DNA of 45,501 bases from positions 1-45,501 of the forward strand of contig JAFAQA010000148.1 in assembly GCA_019246665.1 (NCBI GenBank). Direction: 5' to 3'. Under the pieces are notes generated by a model, which saw only the letters and a program-made list of their open reading frames with translations, was not told the origin of the DNA and did not search any database. The translations under genes and the position numbers were made by a program. The stretch is from Hyphomicrobiales bacterium (lineage in GTDB: Bacteria > Pseudomonadota > Alphaproteobacteria > Rhizobiales > Beijerinckiaceae). This document shows positions 18,945-28,926 of this stretch, in pieces (the first letter of the stretch is position 1; each line of letters starts with the position of its first letter).

Positions 18945-20135
18945 ATGCTCGAAAAATCCGGCGCGACCACAGCGCCAAATCCAGTCTCTCAATTTGCGCT
19001 CACCGAGGAGCAGCTCGCGCTTGCGGAGCTCGCGCGTGTATTCGCGCGCGACGAGCTCGCTTCACATGCGGTCACCTGGGACGAGACGAAGCATTTTCCG
19101 GTCGATGTCCTGCGCAAGGCGGCGGGGCTCGGCATGGGCGGCATCACCATCAGCGAGGATGTCGGCGGCTCGGGTCTCTCCCGCATTGACGCGGCGCTCA
19201 TCTTTGAGGCGCTCGCGACGGGTTGCCCCTCGATTGCGGCTTACCTTTCCATCCACAACATGTCGGCGTTTATGATCGAACGCTTCGGCTCCTCGGCCCA
19301 ACGCCGCCGATTCCTGCCGCGCCTCGTGAGCATGGAACATTTGGCGAGCTATTGCCTCACCGAACCGGGCGCGGGCTCGGATGCGGCAGCTCTCAAGACG
19401 CGAGCACGGCTCGACGGAAATCACTATGTGCTCGATGGCGTGAAGCAATTCATCTCCGGCGCCGGCGCCTCGGACATTTACGTCGTGATGGCGCGCTCGG
19501 GCGCTGAAGGCTCTTCCGGCATTTCGACTTTCGTCGTCGAGAAGAACACACAAGGACTGTCCTTCGGCGCCAACGAACGCAAGATGGGTTGGAATGCACA
19601 GCCGACACGCCAGGTGATCTTCGAGAATTGCAGGGTGCCGGCCGAAAATCGGCTCGGCGAGGAGGGCGTCGGCTTCAAGATCGCCATGGCTGGGCTTGAT
19701 GGCGGACGGCTGAATATCGCCGCCTGCTCGATCGGGGGTGCTCAAGGTGCGCTCGAAAAGGCGCTCGCCTACGTGGGCGAACGCCAAGCCTTCGGCAAAA
19801 AGCTCCGCGACTTCCAGGCCCTGCAATTCCGGCTCGCGGACATGGCGACCGAGCTCGAAGCGGCGCGCAGCTTTCTATGGCGGGCCGCGGCGGCGCTCGA
19901 CGCCAAGTCGGTCGAAGCAACACGGCTTTGCGCCATGGCGAAGCGCTTCGGCACGGATGCTGGATTCAAGGTTGCGAACGAGGCTCTTCAGCTTCTCGGC
20001 GGCTATGGCTACCTGGCCGATTACGGCATCGAGAAGATCGTGCGCGATCTTCGCGTCCACCAGATTCTCGAAGGGACGAATGAGATCATGCGGCTCATTG
20101 TGGCGCGTGATTTGATCATGAAGGATCAAGGGTGA
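18945..20135 (+). CDS. Acyl-CoA dehydrogenase, isobutyryl-CoA dehydrogenase (ACAD8)-like
   Basis: LIFEALATGCPSIAAYLSIHNMSAFMIERFGS; YCLTEPGAGSDAAALKTRA; LLGGYGYLADYGIEKIVRDLRVHQILEGTNEIMRLIVARDL. Confidence 0.87.
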   Translation: MLEKSGATTAPNPVSQFALTEEQLALAELARVFARDELASHAVTWDETKHFPVDVLRKAAGLGMGGITISEDVGGSGLSRIDAALIFEALATGCPSIAAYLSIHNMSAFMIERFGSSAQRRRFLPRLVSMEHLASYCLTEPGAGSDAAALKTRARLDGNHYVLDGVKQFISGAGASDIYVVMARSGAEGSSGISTFVVEKNTQGLSFGANERKMGWNAQPTRQVIFENCRVPAENRLGEEGVGFKIAMAGLDGGRLNIAACSIGGAQGALEKALAYVGERQAFGKKLRDFQALQFRLADMATELEAARSFLWRAAAALDAKSVEATRLCAMAKRFGTDAGFKVANEALQLLGGYGYLADYGIEKIVRDLRVHQILEGTNEIMRLIVARDLIMKDQG

Positions 20136-20170
20136 AGAAGAGATCAGTTGACGGGGGGCAGCATTGCGGC

Positions 20171-20198
20171 CACTCAGCACTCACTACTCACCACTTAC
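20171..20198. repeat. 7-nt-periodic repeat CACTCAG CACTCAC TACTCAC CACTTAC
   Basis: Four consecutive heptads 13 nt upstream of the VWA-gene start. Related to the repeats at 8317 and 8774. Confidence 0.65.
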
Positions 20199-20210
20199 CC
20201 ATCAAAGCTG

Positions 20211-21386
20211 ATGTTTCTAAGCTTTTTCACGGCTCTCAGGGATGCGCAGGTGCCGGTCACCTTGCGCGAGTATCTCACCTTGATGGAAGCGCTCGACGAG
20301 GACCTCGCCGGCACTTCGGTCGAGGATTTCTATTATCTTTCGCGTTCGTGCCTCGTGAAGGATGAGCGCAATCTCGACCGATTTGATCGCGTCTTCGGCG
20401 CAACTTTCAAGGGGCTTGAAAGCCTCTCACAAGCGTTCGAAAAAGCAGAAATTCCGGCCGAATGGCTCAGAAAGCTCGCCGAGAAACATCTGACAGAAGA
20501 AGAGAAGCAAAAGCTCGAGGCGCTTGGTTGGGACAAGCTGATGGAAGCTTTGCGCGAGCGTTTGCGTGAGCAGAAAGGCCGTCATCAAGGCGGCTCGAAA
20601 TGGATCGGCACGGCTGGCACCTCGCCCTTCGGCGCCTATGGCTACAACCCGGAAGGCGTCCGCATCGGCCAGGACGGAAACCGCAATTTTCGCGCGGTGA
20701 AGGTTTGGGACAAGCGCGAGTTCAAGGACCTCGACGGCGAGGTCGAGCTCGGCACGCGCAACATCAAGATCGCGCTTCGCCGACTACGAAAATTTGCGCG
20801 AACCGGAGCCGCGGAAGAGCTCGATCTCGACAACACCATCAGGGGAACGGCCGAGAGAGGGTATCTCGACATCAAACTGCGCCCCGAGCGGCGTAACGCC
20901 GTCAAGGTGCTCCTCTTCTTCGATGTCGGCGGCTCGATGGATTGGCACATCAAGCTCGTCGAGGAGCTGTTCTCGGCGGCCAAGGCGGAGTTCAAGCACT
21001 TGGAGCACTTCTATTTCCACAATTGCCTCTACGAGCATGTCTGGAAGGAGAACCGGCGAAGAAACACGGATCGCACCTCGATCTTTGACGTCCTCCACAC
21101 CTATCCTCATGATTACAAAGTTGTTTTCGTCGGTGACGCCTCTATGTCACCTTACGAGATCGCGATGGCGGGCGGCTCGATCGAGCATATGAATGAGGAG
21201 GCGGGACAAATCTGGCTTGAGCGCGTCACGCGCACCTATCCGCATGCGATCTGGCTCAATCCGGTTCCGCAGGGGCAATGGGCCTACACTCATTCGATCG
21301 GAATGATCGCGCAGCTCTTCGCCGGCCGAATGTACCCGCTCACACTCGAAGGGCTAGACGCTGGAATGCGCGAACTCGTGCGCTGA
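20211..21386 (+). CDS. VWA domain-containing CoxE-like protein
   Basis: MFLSFFTALRDAQVPVTLREYLTLMEALD...VKVLLFFDVGGSMDWHIKLVEELFSAAKAEFKHLEHFYFHNCLYEHVWKENRRR...QWAYTHSIGMIAQLFAGRMYPLTLEGLDAGMREL. Confidence 0.85.
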   Translation: MFLSFFTALRDAQVPVTLREYLTLMEALDEDLAGTSVEDFYYLSRSCLVKDERNLDRFDRVFGATFKGLESLSQAFEKAEIPAEWLRKLAEKHLTEEEKQKLEALGWDKLMEALRERLREQKGRHQGGSKWIGTAGTSPFGAYGYNPEGVRIGQDGNRNFRAVKVWDKREFKDLDGEVELGTRNIKIALRRLRKFARTGAAEELDLDNTIRGTAERGYLDIKLRPERRNAVKVLLFFDVGGSMDWHIKLVEELFSAAKAEFKHLEHFYFHNCLYEHVWKENRRRNTDRTSIFDVLHTYPHDYKVVFVGDASMSPYEIAMAGGSIEHMNEEAGQIWLERVTRTYPHAIWLNPVPQGQWAYTHSIGMIAQLFAGRMYPLTLEGLDAGMRELVR

Positions 21387-21510
21387 CCCAGTCTATTGGG
21401 GTGCTTGGCCAGGTCTCGTTAGCCTGCTCATCTTGAAAAAACCCGGCAATGTCCCACGTTTAGTATAGTCCCGGGCTAATTGCCCGAGTTCTGAAAGACG
21501 ATCTTCATTC

Positions 21511-21882
21511 ATGGAGGTGGTCATGTCCATCGTATACAGGGAAAGCAACAGAGTGAAGGATTGGGTCAACCTAATCCTAGCAGGACTCTTGTTCATCTCT
21601 CCTTGGGTCTTGGGCTTTGCGGGGGAGAGCGTGCCCGCGTGGAATGCCTGGATTATCGCCGTCATCATCGCCATCTTGGCACTCGCGGCGATTTCGGCCT
21701 TTGCCGAATGGGAGGAATGGATTAGCGGCCTGCTCGGTATTTGGCTGATCATCGCTCCCTGGGTTCTCACATTCGCCTCGAATCAGCACGCGGTTTGGGC
21801 GCATGTGATCCTGGGCATCATAACGGCCGTTGTATCGTTCTGGTCGGTGTGGGATTACCGTCATACGCCTCACGCGGCCTGA
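21511..21882 (+). CDS. SPW repeat-containing membrane protein
   Basis: Two SPW-type motifs: LILAGLLFISPWVLGFA and GIWLIIAPWVLTFA, within a four-helix hydrophobic protein. Confidence 0.88.
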   Translation: MEVVMSIVYRESNRVKDWVNLILAGLLFISPWVLGFAGESVPAWNAWIIAVIIAILALAAISAFAEWEEWISGLLGIWLIIAPWVLTFASNQHAVWAHVILGIITAVVSFWSVWDYRHTPHAA

Positions 21883-21897
21883 GTCTATCTTCACTCT

Positions 21898-21925
21898 GTG
21901 GCCCGCCGTGCATGCGGCGGGCCAC
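21898..21925 (+). terminator. Perfect 11-bp stem hairpin downstream of the SPW gene
   Basis: GTGGCCCGCCG-TGCATG-CGGCGGGCCAC. No strong T-tract follows, so terminator function is tentative. Confidence 0.45.
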
Positions 21926-21963
21926 CCCTACGGCCTCCCATGCCGCGCGTCGCGCAAGTGGAT

Positions 21964-22080
21964 TTGATTCCGACGGATGGTTCCGTCGGTGAGATCTGCC
22001 CACAGTTTGCAAAGTTGCGGTCAGGCCTCTTCCCACAAATGGGAAGCATTTGTCGGGCCCGACCCCTAGGGCGCGAGTGG
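21964..22080. repeat. Dispersed intergenic repeat, copy B
   Basis: GATTCCGACGGATGGTTCC...ATCTGCCCACAGTTTGCAAAGTTGCGGTCAGGCCTCTTCCCACAAATGGGAAGCATTTGTCGGGCCCGACCCCTAGGGCGCG; matches copy A at 12769..12895. Confidence 0.75.
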
Positions 22081-22085
22081 CGTAG

Positions 22086-24707
<2,622 letters not shown>

Positions 24708-24752
24708 GGGCTTTGCTCGGACCTCGGTTTTGGGCGTGCTGGGTGCCGCGCT

Positions 24753-25319
24753 TCACTTTCGGCGATAGAATAGCGCTCGTCCTGTGGGAATGAGCTGCAG
24801 GAGGATATCGAAATCAGCGATATTGCCTGTCAGCACCACAAGTCCGAGCTTGCCCGCTTGCAGGAACAGCACACAATCGTGGAGCGCTCGAAACCTGTCG
24901 TCTTTTTCATATCCTTGAATCCGGCACAAAATTCCCGCCAGCAGCGCCGCTCGCCCGAGGACCTCGGTATCGGGGGCGAAAAGTCGATGTGCCGGCATCG
25001 CTTTGATCAGCTTTCCAATCTCTGCAACCACCATGATCGTTCGTCCATCCGCGGGATTCAACACTCCGACGGAGTGCATCAATTCCTGGACGGCGACTGT
25101 CGAATGATTGATCTGCCGTTGCGCGATCAGATCGTCCAACACGATCGGGGATTGATCCTGCATCTGGTCAATATAGACACAGGTGTCCAGCAAGAGCCCC
25201 TGACCTCCGATCCGGCTCGCATCGACGAAAAGAAGCTCGGCATCGGCTCGTCGCGCCAAAGTCTTTTTCGGATCGAACCGCGCCCAGCGCCGCGCGGCGT
25301 CGTAGTCAAACTCCCCCAT
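24753..25319 (-). CDS. PIN domain protein (VapC-like toxin)
   Basis: GQGLLLDTCVYIDQMQDQ...STVAVQELMHSVG...ILCRIQGYEKDDRFRALHDCVLFLQAGKLGLVVLTGNIADFDILLQLIPTGRALFYRRK; PIN acidic motifs. Overlaps the upstream antitoxin-like ORF. Confidence 0.83.
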   Translation of the reverse strand: MGEFDYDAARRWARFDPKKTLARRADAELLFVDASRIGGQGLLLDTCVYIDQMQDQSPIVLDDLIAQRQINHSTVAVQELMHSVGVLNPADGRTIMVVAEIGKLIKAMPAHRLFAPDTEVLGRAALLAGILCRIQGYEKDDRFRALHDCVLFLQAGKLGLVVLTGNIADFDILLQLIPTGRALFYRRK

Positions 25320-25689
25320 CTAAAAAGCCGAGCTTCAGTTCCGGGTCCGCCTTGCCGCGCGATTCTTTGAATACTTCAGCGAAGCTGTCCTCGAGCGCGA
25401 CTGTCGCAAGCGCAAAGGCGATGAGCTCAGAATCGCTCTCGATGCCCGTCTGCCGCTTGGCTTGTCTGATCAAAGCCGGGCTCACCCTGCCGCCGATGCG
25501 CCCGCTCTTTTCGCTCAGCAGACCTGATTGTTCCGCAGCCCGCATGACCGCCTCAAATCTCGTCTTGCTGATTGGCCCGCTTTCCTTGATGCCTCGCAGC
25601 TTGGTGCGACTCACAAAACCTCTTGGTCCTGTGTCTGGCGGTTGCTTGGCTTCGCCCCTCGCAAGGAGAGGGCTGATTATCTTCGCCAA
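25306..25689 (-). CDS. Antitoxin-like protein, partner of the PIN-domain toxin
   Basis: GRIGGRVSPALIRQAKRQTGIESDSELIAFALATVALEDSFAEVFKESRGKADPELKLGF; its stop overlaps the PIN ORF start (14 nt). RHH-like region. Confidence 0.7.
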   Translation of the reverse strand: MAKIISPLLARGEAKQPPDTGPRGFVSRTKLRGIKESGPISKTRFEAVMRAAEQSGLLSEKSGRIGGRVSPALIRQAKRQTGIESDSELIAFALATVALEDSFAEVFKESRGKADPELKLGFLDGGV

Positions 25690-25704
25690 CTAAATTTACC
25701 TCTG

Positions 25705-25733
25705 TGTCCAACAAAATTGGATTTTGTTTGACA
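25705..25733. promoter_or_regulatory. Palindrome TGTCCAACAAAAT-TGG-ATTTTGTTTGACA, candidate operator for the PIN TA locus
   Basis: 13-bp arms with one mismatch and a 3-nt spacer, 16 bp upstream of the antitoxin ATG at 25689 (minus strand). Confidence 0.6.
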
Positions 25734-25979
25734 TACAGCTTTATTGGCGGCCTTGCAACGCAAATAAGGCGGCACGGCCGGCCGATCGATGCAGGGCGGA
25801 CTTCATGTCGCTTTCGGTCCCTCCTGCCCAAACCGGACAACTCGTGTGCTACCTAACCCGGACAACTCGTCTGCTTACGACAGCTTACGACACCTCCCTT
25901 GCGGATTTGGTGCTCTGCGGCCATATTATGGGCGCCTGCGCGCTTAGGCTTCGCCGGGCGTTAACAAAGAGGTTTTCCC

Positions 25980-26726
25980 ATGTCGTTCTTCGATGGCAAC
26001 GCGCGCTCCCCCATGAGCGCAGGCGTTTCGCGGGTCGGCGCCGCCCAGTACGACGCCGGTTTGCGGGCCTATATGCTCGGCATCTACAATCACATGACCC
26101 TAGGTCTCGCGATCTCGGCTTTGATCGCGTATGGCGCCTTTGTGCTCGCGAGAGCCAATCCCAGCGTGGCCTACACGCTCTACGTCAGTCCGCTTCACTG
26201 GCTCATCATGCTGGCTCCGCTCGGCTTCGTGATGTTCATGAGCTTCCGCTTCGATCGGATGAGCTATCAATCGCTGCTCTTCACCTTCTGGGCCTTCGCG
26301 GCCGTGATGGGACTTTCCCTCTCCACCTGGTTTCTGTTCTTCAGGCTCGGCTCGATCATCCAGGTGTTTTTCGTCACGGCGGCTGCCTTCGGCGGCTTGA
26401 GCCTTTACGGCTACACGACCCGCAGGAGCCTTTCCGGCATGGGCGCCTTCATGGCGATGGGCTTGATCGGCCTGATCGTCGCGATGCTCATCAACGTCTT
26501 CCTGCAGTCGAGCGCCTTCCAATTCGCCATCAACATCATTGGACTGGTGATTTTCGCGGGTCTCACGGCTTGGGACACGCAGCGCCTCAAGGACAGCTAC
26601 GACCAGGTAGCTTATGACGGCACCTTGATGGCCAAATACTCCCTGATGGGCGCGCTGACCCTCTATCTCAATTTCATCAACCTTTTCCAATTCCTGCTCT
26701 CGATCATGGGCAACCGCAACAACTGA
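25980..26726 (+). CDS. Bax inhibitor-1/YccA family membrane protein
   Basis: LRAYMLGIYNHMTLGLAISALIAYGAFVLA...TLMAKYSLMGALTLYLNFINLFQFLLSIMGNRNN; seven-TM BI-1 pattern. Confidence 0.93.
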   Translation: MSFFDGNARSPMSAGVSRVGAAQYDAGLRAYMLGIYNHMTLGLAISALIAYGAFVLARANPSVAYTLYVSPLHWLIMLAPLGFVMFMSFRFDRMSYQSLLFTFWAFAAVMGLSLSTWFLFFRLGSIIQVFFVTAAAFGGLSLYGYTTRRSLSGMGAFMAMGLIGLIVAMLINVFLQSSAFQFAINIIGLVIFAGLTAWDTQRLKDSYDQVAYDGTLMAKYSLMGALTLYLNFINLFQFLLSIMGNRNN

Positions 26727-26755
26727 TCGGCCCATACCCCGGGCTTTTGTGTTTG

Positions 26756-26785
26756 CCCCTCCGCGCTTTGCGCGGAGGGGTTTTT
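26756..26785 (+). terminator. Rho-independent terminator
   Basis: CCCCTCCGCGC-TTT-GCGCGGAGGGG-TTTTT: perfect 11-bp stem followed by a T tract, 30 nt after the BI-1 stop. Confidence 0.93.
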
Positions 26786-26850
26786 CATGTCCAAGGCGAA
26801 GAGAGAAAAGGGGAAAGTGAGGGAAGAAGTGAGAGAAGGTGCGGCGATCT

Positions 26851-27639
26851 TCACTCCACACTCCTTGCTCTTTCCCCGCTCAACGGGTTGTGCTCATCCC
26901 AACCATAAGAAACGGTCTCGAAACGCATCGAGCGCGTGTCGACCATCAAGAGCCGTCCCACCAGCCCTTCCCCGAAGCCGACGATCTCCCGGACGACCTC
27001 GATCGCCATGAGCGAGCCGATGACGCCCGCGAGCGCGCCGAGCACGCCGGCCTCCGCGCAAGCGGGCACCGCGCCCGGCGGCGGAGGCGTCGGGAAGAGG
27101 CATCGATAGGTCGGATTCAACGAGCCGTCGGGACGGCGTTCATGCGCGCGGATCGTGGTCAGGGAGCCGTCGAAGACGCCGAGCGCCGCCGTGATCAAGG
27201 GTTTTTTCTCGTAAAAGCACGCATCCGAAACGGCGTAACGGGTGTCGAAGTTATCCGAGCCGTCGGCCACGATGTCGTAGCCTCGCACGAGCTCGCGCGC
27301 GTTCTTGGCAGTCAATCTCGTTTCATGGGGTTCGTAACGCACATGCGGATTGAGGCGCTCGAGCGCCGCCGCAACGCTATTCGTCTTCGGCTTGCCAATG
27401 TCGCCCGTCCCATGAATGACCTGGCGCTGCAGGTTGGAGAGGGAGACCACATCGTCGTCGATGAGGCCGATGCCGCCGATCCCAGCCGCGGCGAGATATT
27501 GCAAAAGCGGAGAACCGAGACCGCCCGCACCGATCACCAGCACCCGGGCGGCCGCCAGCCTGGCCTGGCCGGGACCGCCGATCTCACGTAGCACGAGGTG
27601 GCGGGCGTAGCGCTCGATCTCGGATGCCGAGAGCGTCAT
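26851..27639 (-). CDS. moeB: Molybdopterin-synthase adenylyltransferase MoeB / HesA-ThiF family
   Basis: EIERYARHLVLREIGGPGQARLAAARVLVIGAGGLGSPLLQYLAAAGIGGIGLIDDDVVSLSNLQRQVIHGTGDIGKPK. Confidence 0.9.
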   Translation of the reverse strand: MTLSASEIERYARHLVLREIGGPGQARLAAARVLVIGAGGLGSPLLQYLAAAGIGGIGLIDDDVVSLSNLQRQVIHGTGDIGKPKTNSVAAALERLNPHVRYEPHETRLTAKNARELVRGYDIVADGSDNFDTRYAVSDACFYEKKPLITAALGVFDGSLTTIRAHERRPDGSLNPTYRCLFPTPPPPGAVPACAEAGVLGALAGVIGSLMAIEVVREIVGFGEGLVGRLLMVDTRSMRFETVSYGWDEHNPLSGERARSVE

Positions 27640-27887
27640 CCTCCCGTCATCGGCGGAAAGAACGCGATCTCTCTCGCGCCGGCGATCGACGTCTCGGGCC
27701 GAGCATGGCGCCTGTCGATCGCGGCGCGCACCACCTCCGCATGCTCGAAGGCGTGCGCATATTCCTCCCCGCGTCCTTTCAACCAGCCGAGGAGGTCGTT
27801 GATCGTCGCAACATGCGAGGGAAGCTCGATCTCTTCCTCGGATTTGCCGATCCTCTCGCGTACCCAGGCGAAATAGGAAAGTTTCAC
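27636..27887 (-). CDS. moaD: Molybdopterin synthase sulfur-carrier subunit MoaD
   Basis: From GTG 27887: VKLSYFAWVRERIGKSEEEIELPSHVATINDLLGWLKGRGEEYAHAFEHAEVVRAAIDRRHARPETSIAGAREIAFFPPMTGG (terminal GG). 4-nt overlaps on both sides. Confidence 0.9.
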   Translation of the reverse strand: MKLSYFAWVRERIGKSEEEIELPSHVATINDLLGWLKGRGEEYAHAFEHAEVVRAAIDRRHARPETSIAGAREIAFFPPMTGG

Positions 27888-28516
27888 GACGGTCGTCCCC
27901 CGCTGTCCATGCCGGTCTCGTCGTCGATCACGTGTCTCATCCCGGCCCGCATATAGTCCCATCCGGTATAGATCGTGAGCCCGGCCGCAATCCACAACAG
28001 CGACAGGCCGATCGTGACGGTGCCTGGCAGCACCGCTTCCCCGGCGGGCCCTGCGATGAGAAAGCCGATGGCGACGAGCTGTACCGTCGTTTTCCACTTC
28101 GCGAGCGCGGTCACCGGCACGCTGACGCGCAGCTCCGCGAGGAATTCGCGCAAGCCCGAGACCAGGATCTCACGGCAAAGGATGACAATGGCGGCCCATA
28201 TCGACCAGGATTGGATCGTCTCGGCATGCACCAGCATCAGGAGGGTGGCCGCGACAAGCAGCTTGTCCGCGATCGGATCAAGCATGCGGCCAAGCGTAGA
28301 TTGCTGCTGCCAGGCCCGGGCGAGATATCCATCGAAGTAGTCGGTGACGGCGGCCGCGGCAAAAATTGCGAGCGCCAACCACCGCATCCAGTTTTCGGTA
28401 TGCCAGAAGAGCAGGGCTGTCACGGCCGGAACGGCGAGCACGCGGCCATAGGTGAGGATGTTCGGCAGGTTCCAAATCCGCCGTGAGCGCGTGGTTAATG
28501 TCGGAGCATGCAACAT
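27884..28516 (-). CDS. pgsA: CDP-diacylglycerol--glycerol-3-phosphate 3-phosphatidyltransferase
   Basis: NLPNILTYGRVLAVPAVTALLF; CDP-alcohol phosphatidyltransferase motif DYFDGYLARAWQQQSTLGRMLDPIADK. Confidence 0.94.
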   Translation of the reverse strand: MLHAPTLTTRSRRIWNLPNILTYGRVLAVPAVTALLFWHTENWMRWLALAIFAAAAVTDYFDGYLARAWQQQSTLGRMLDPIADKLLVAATLLMLVHAETIQSWSIWAAIVILCREILVSGLREFLAELRVSVPVTALAKWKTTVQLVAIGFLIAGPAGEAVLPGTVTIGLSLLWIAAGLTIYTGWDYMRAGMRHVIDDETGMDSGGRPS

Positions 28517-28926
28517 TTGCAGGCGACTGAAACATCCGCCTCACCTGCGCGTCAACCCACGAGACTGTGAGACACGGCCGAATGACGGGCGGCGGGAGGG
28601 AGAGGTCTCGCTCCTTCCGGTGAATCGGGACCTTCCCCTTCTGCGCAAAGTGTTCCAGGAACCGAACGCACCCCATTTGACCAGCGTTTCGCCGAAACCG
28701 AGGGCTCTTCGAGGCCAATGGCCGGGCAAGAGCACGGCAAAGTGAAGGACGCCCGTCGCGGAAAAATGCGATAGCGTCGGCTGCGGGTGTCTCTGATTCG
28801 ACGGAGCGCTTCAGGGCCTTTCGCGTTCGAAAATCGACACTCGCCGGTTTTCGGGCCTTTCTACGTCGCTTCCGCCATCACCACGTTTTCTCCGACGGCA
28901 GGAAGAGGGAATCCACCGGGGAAGAG

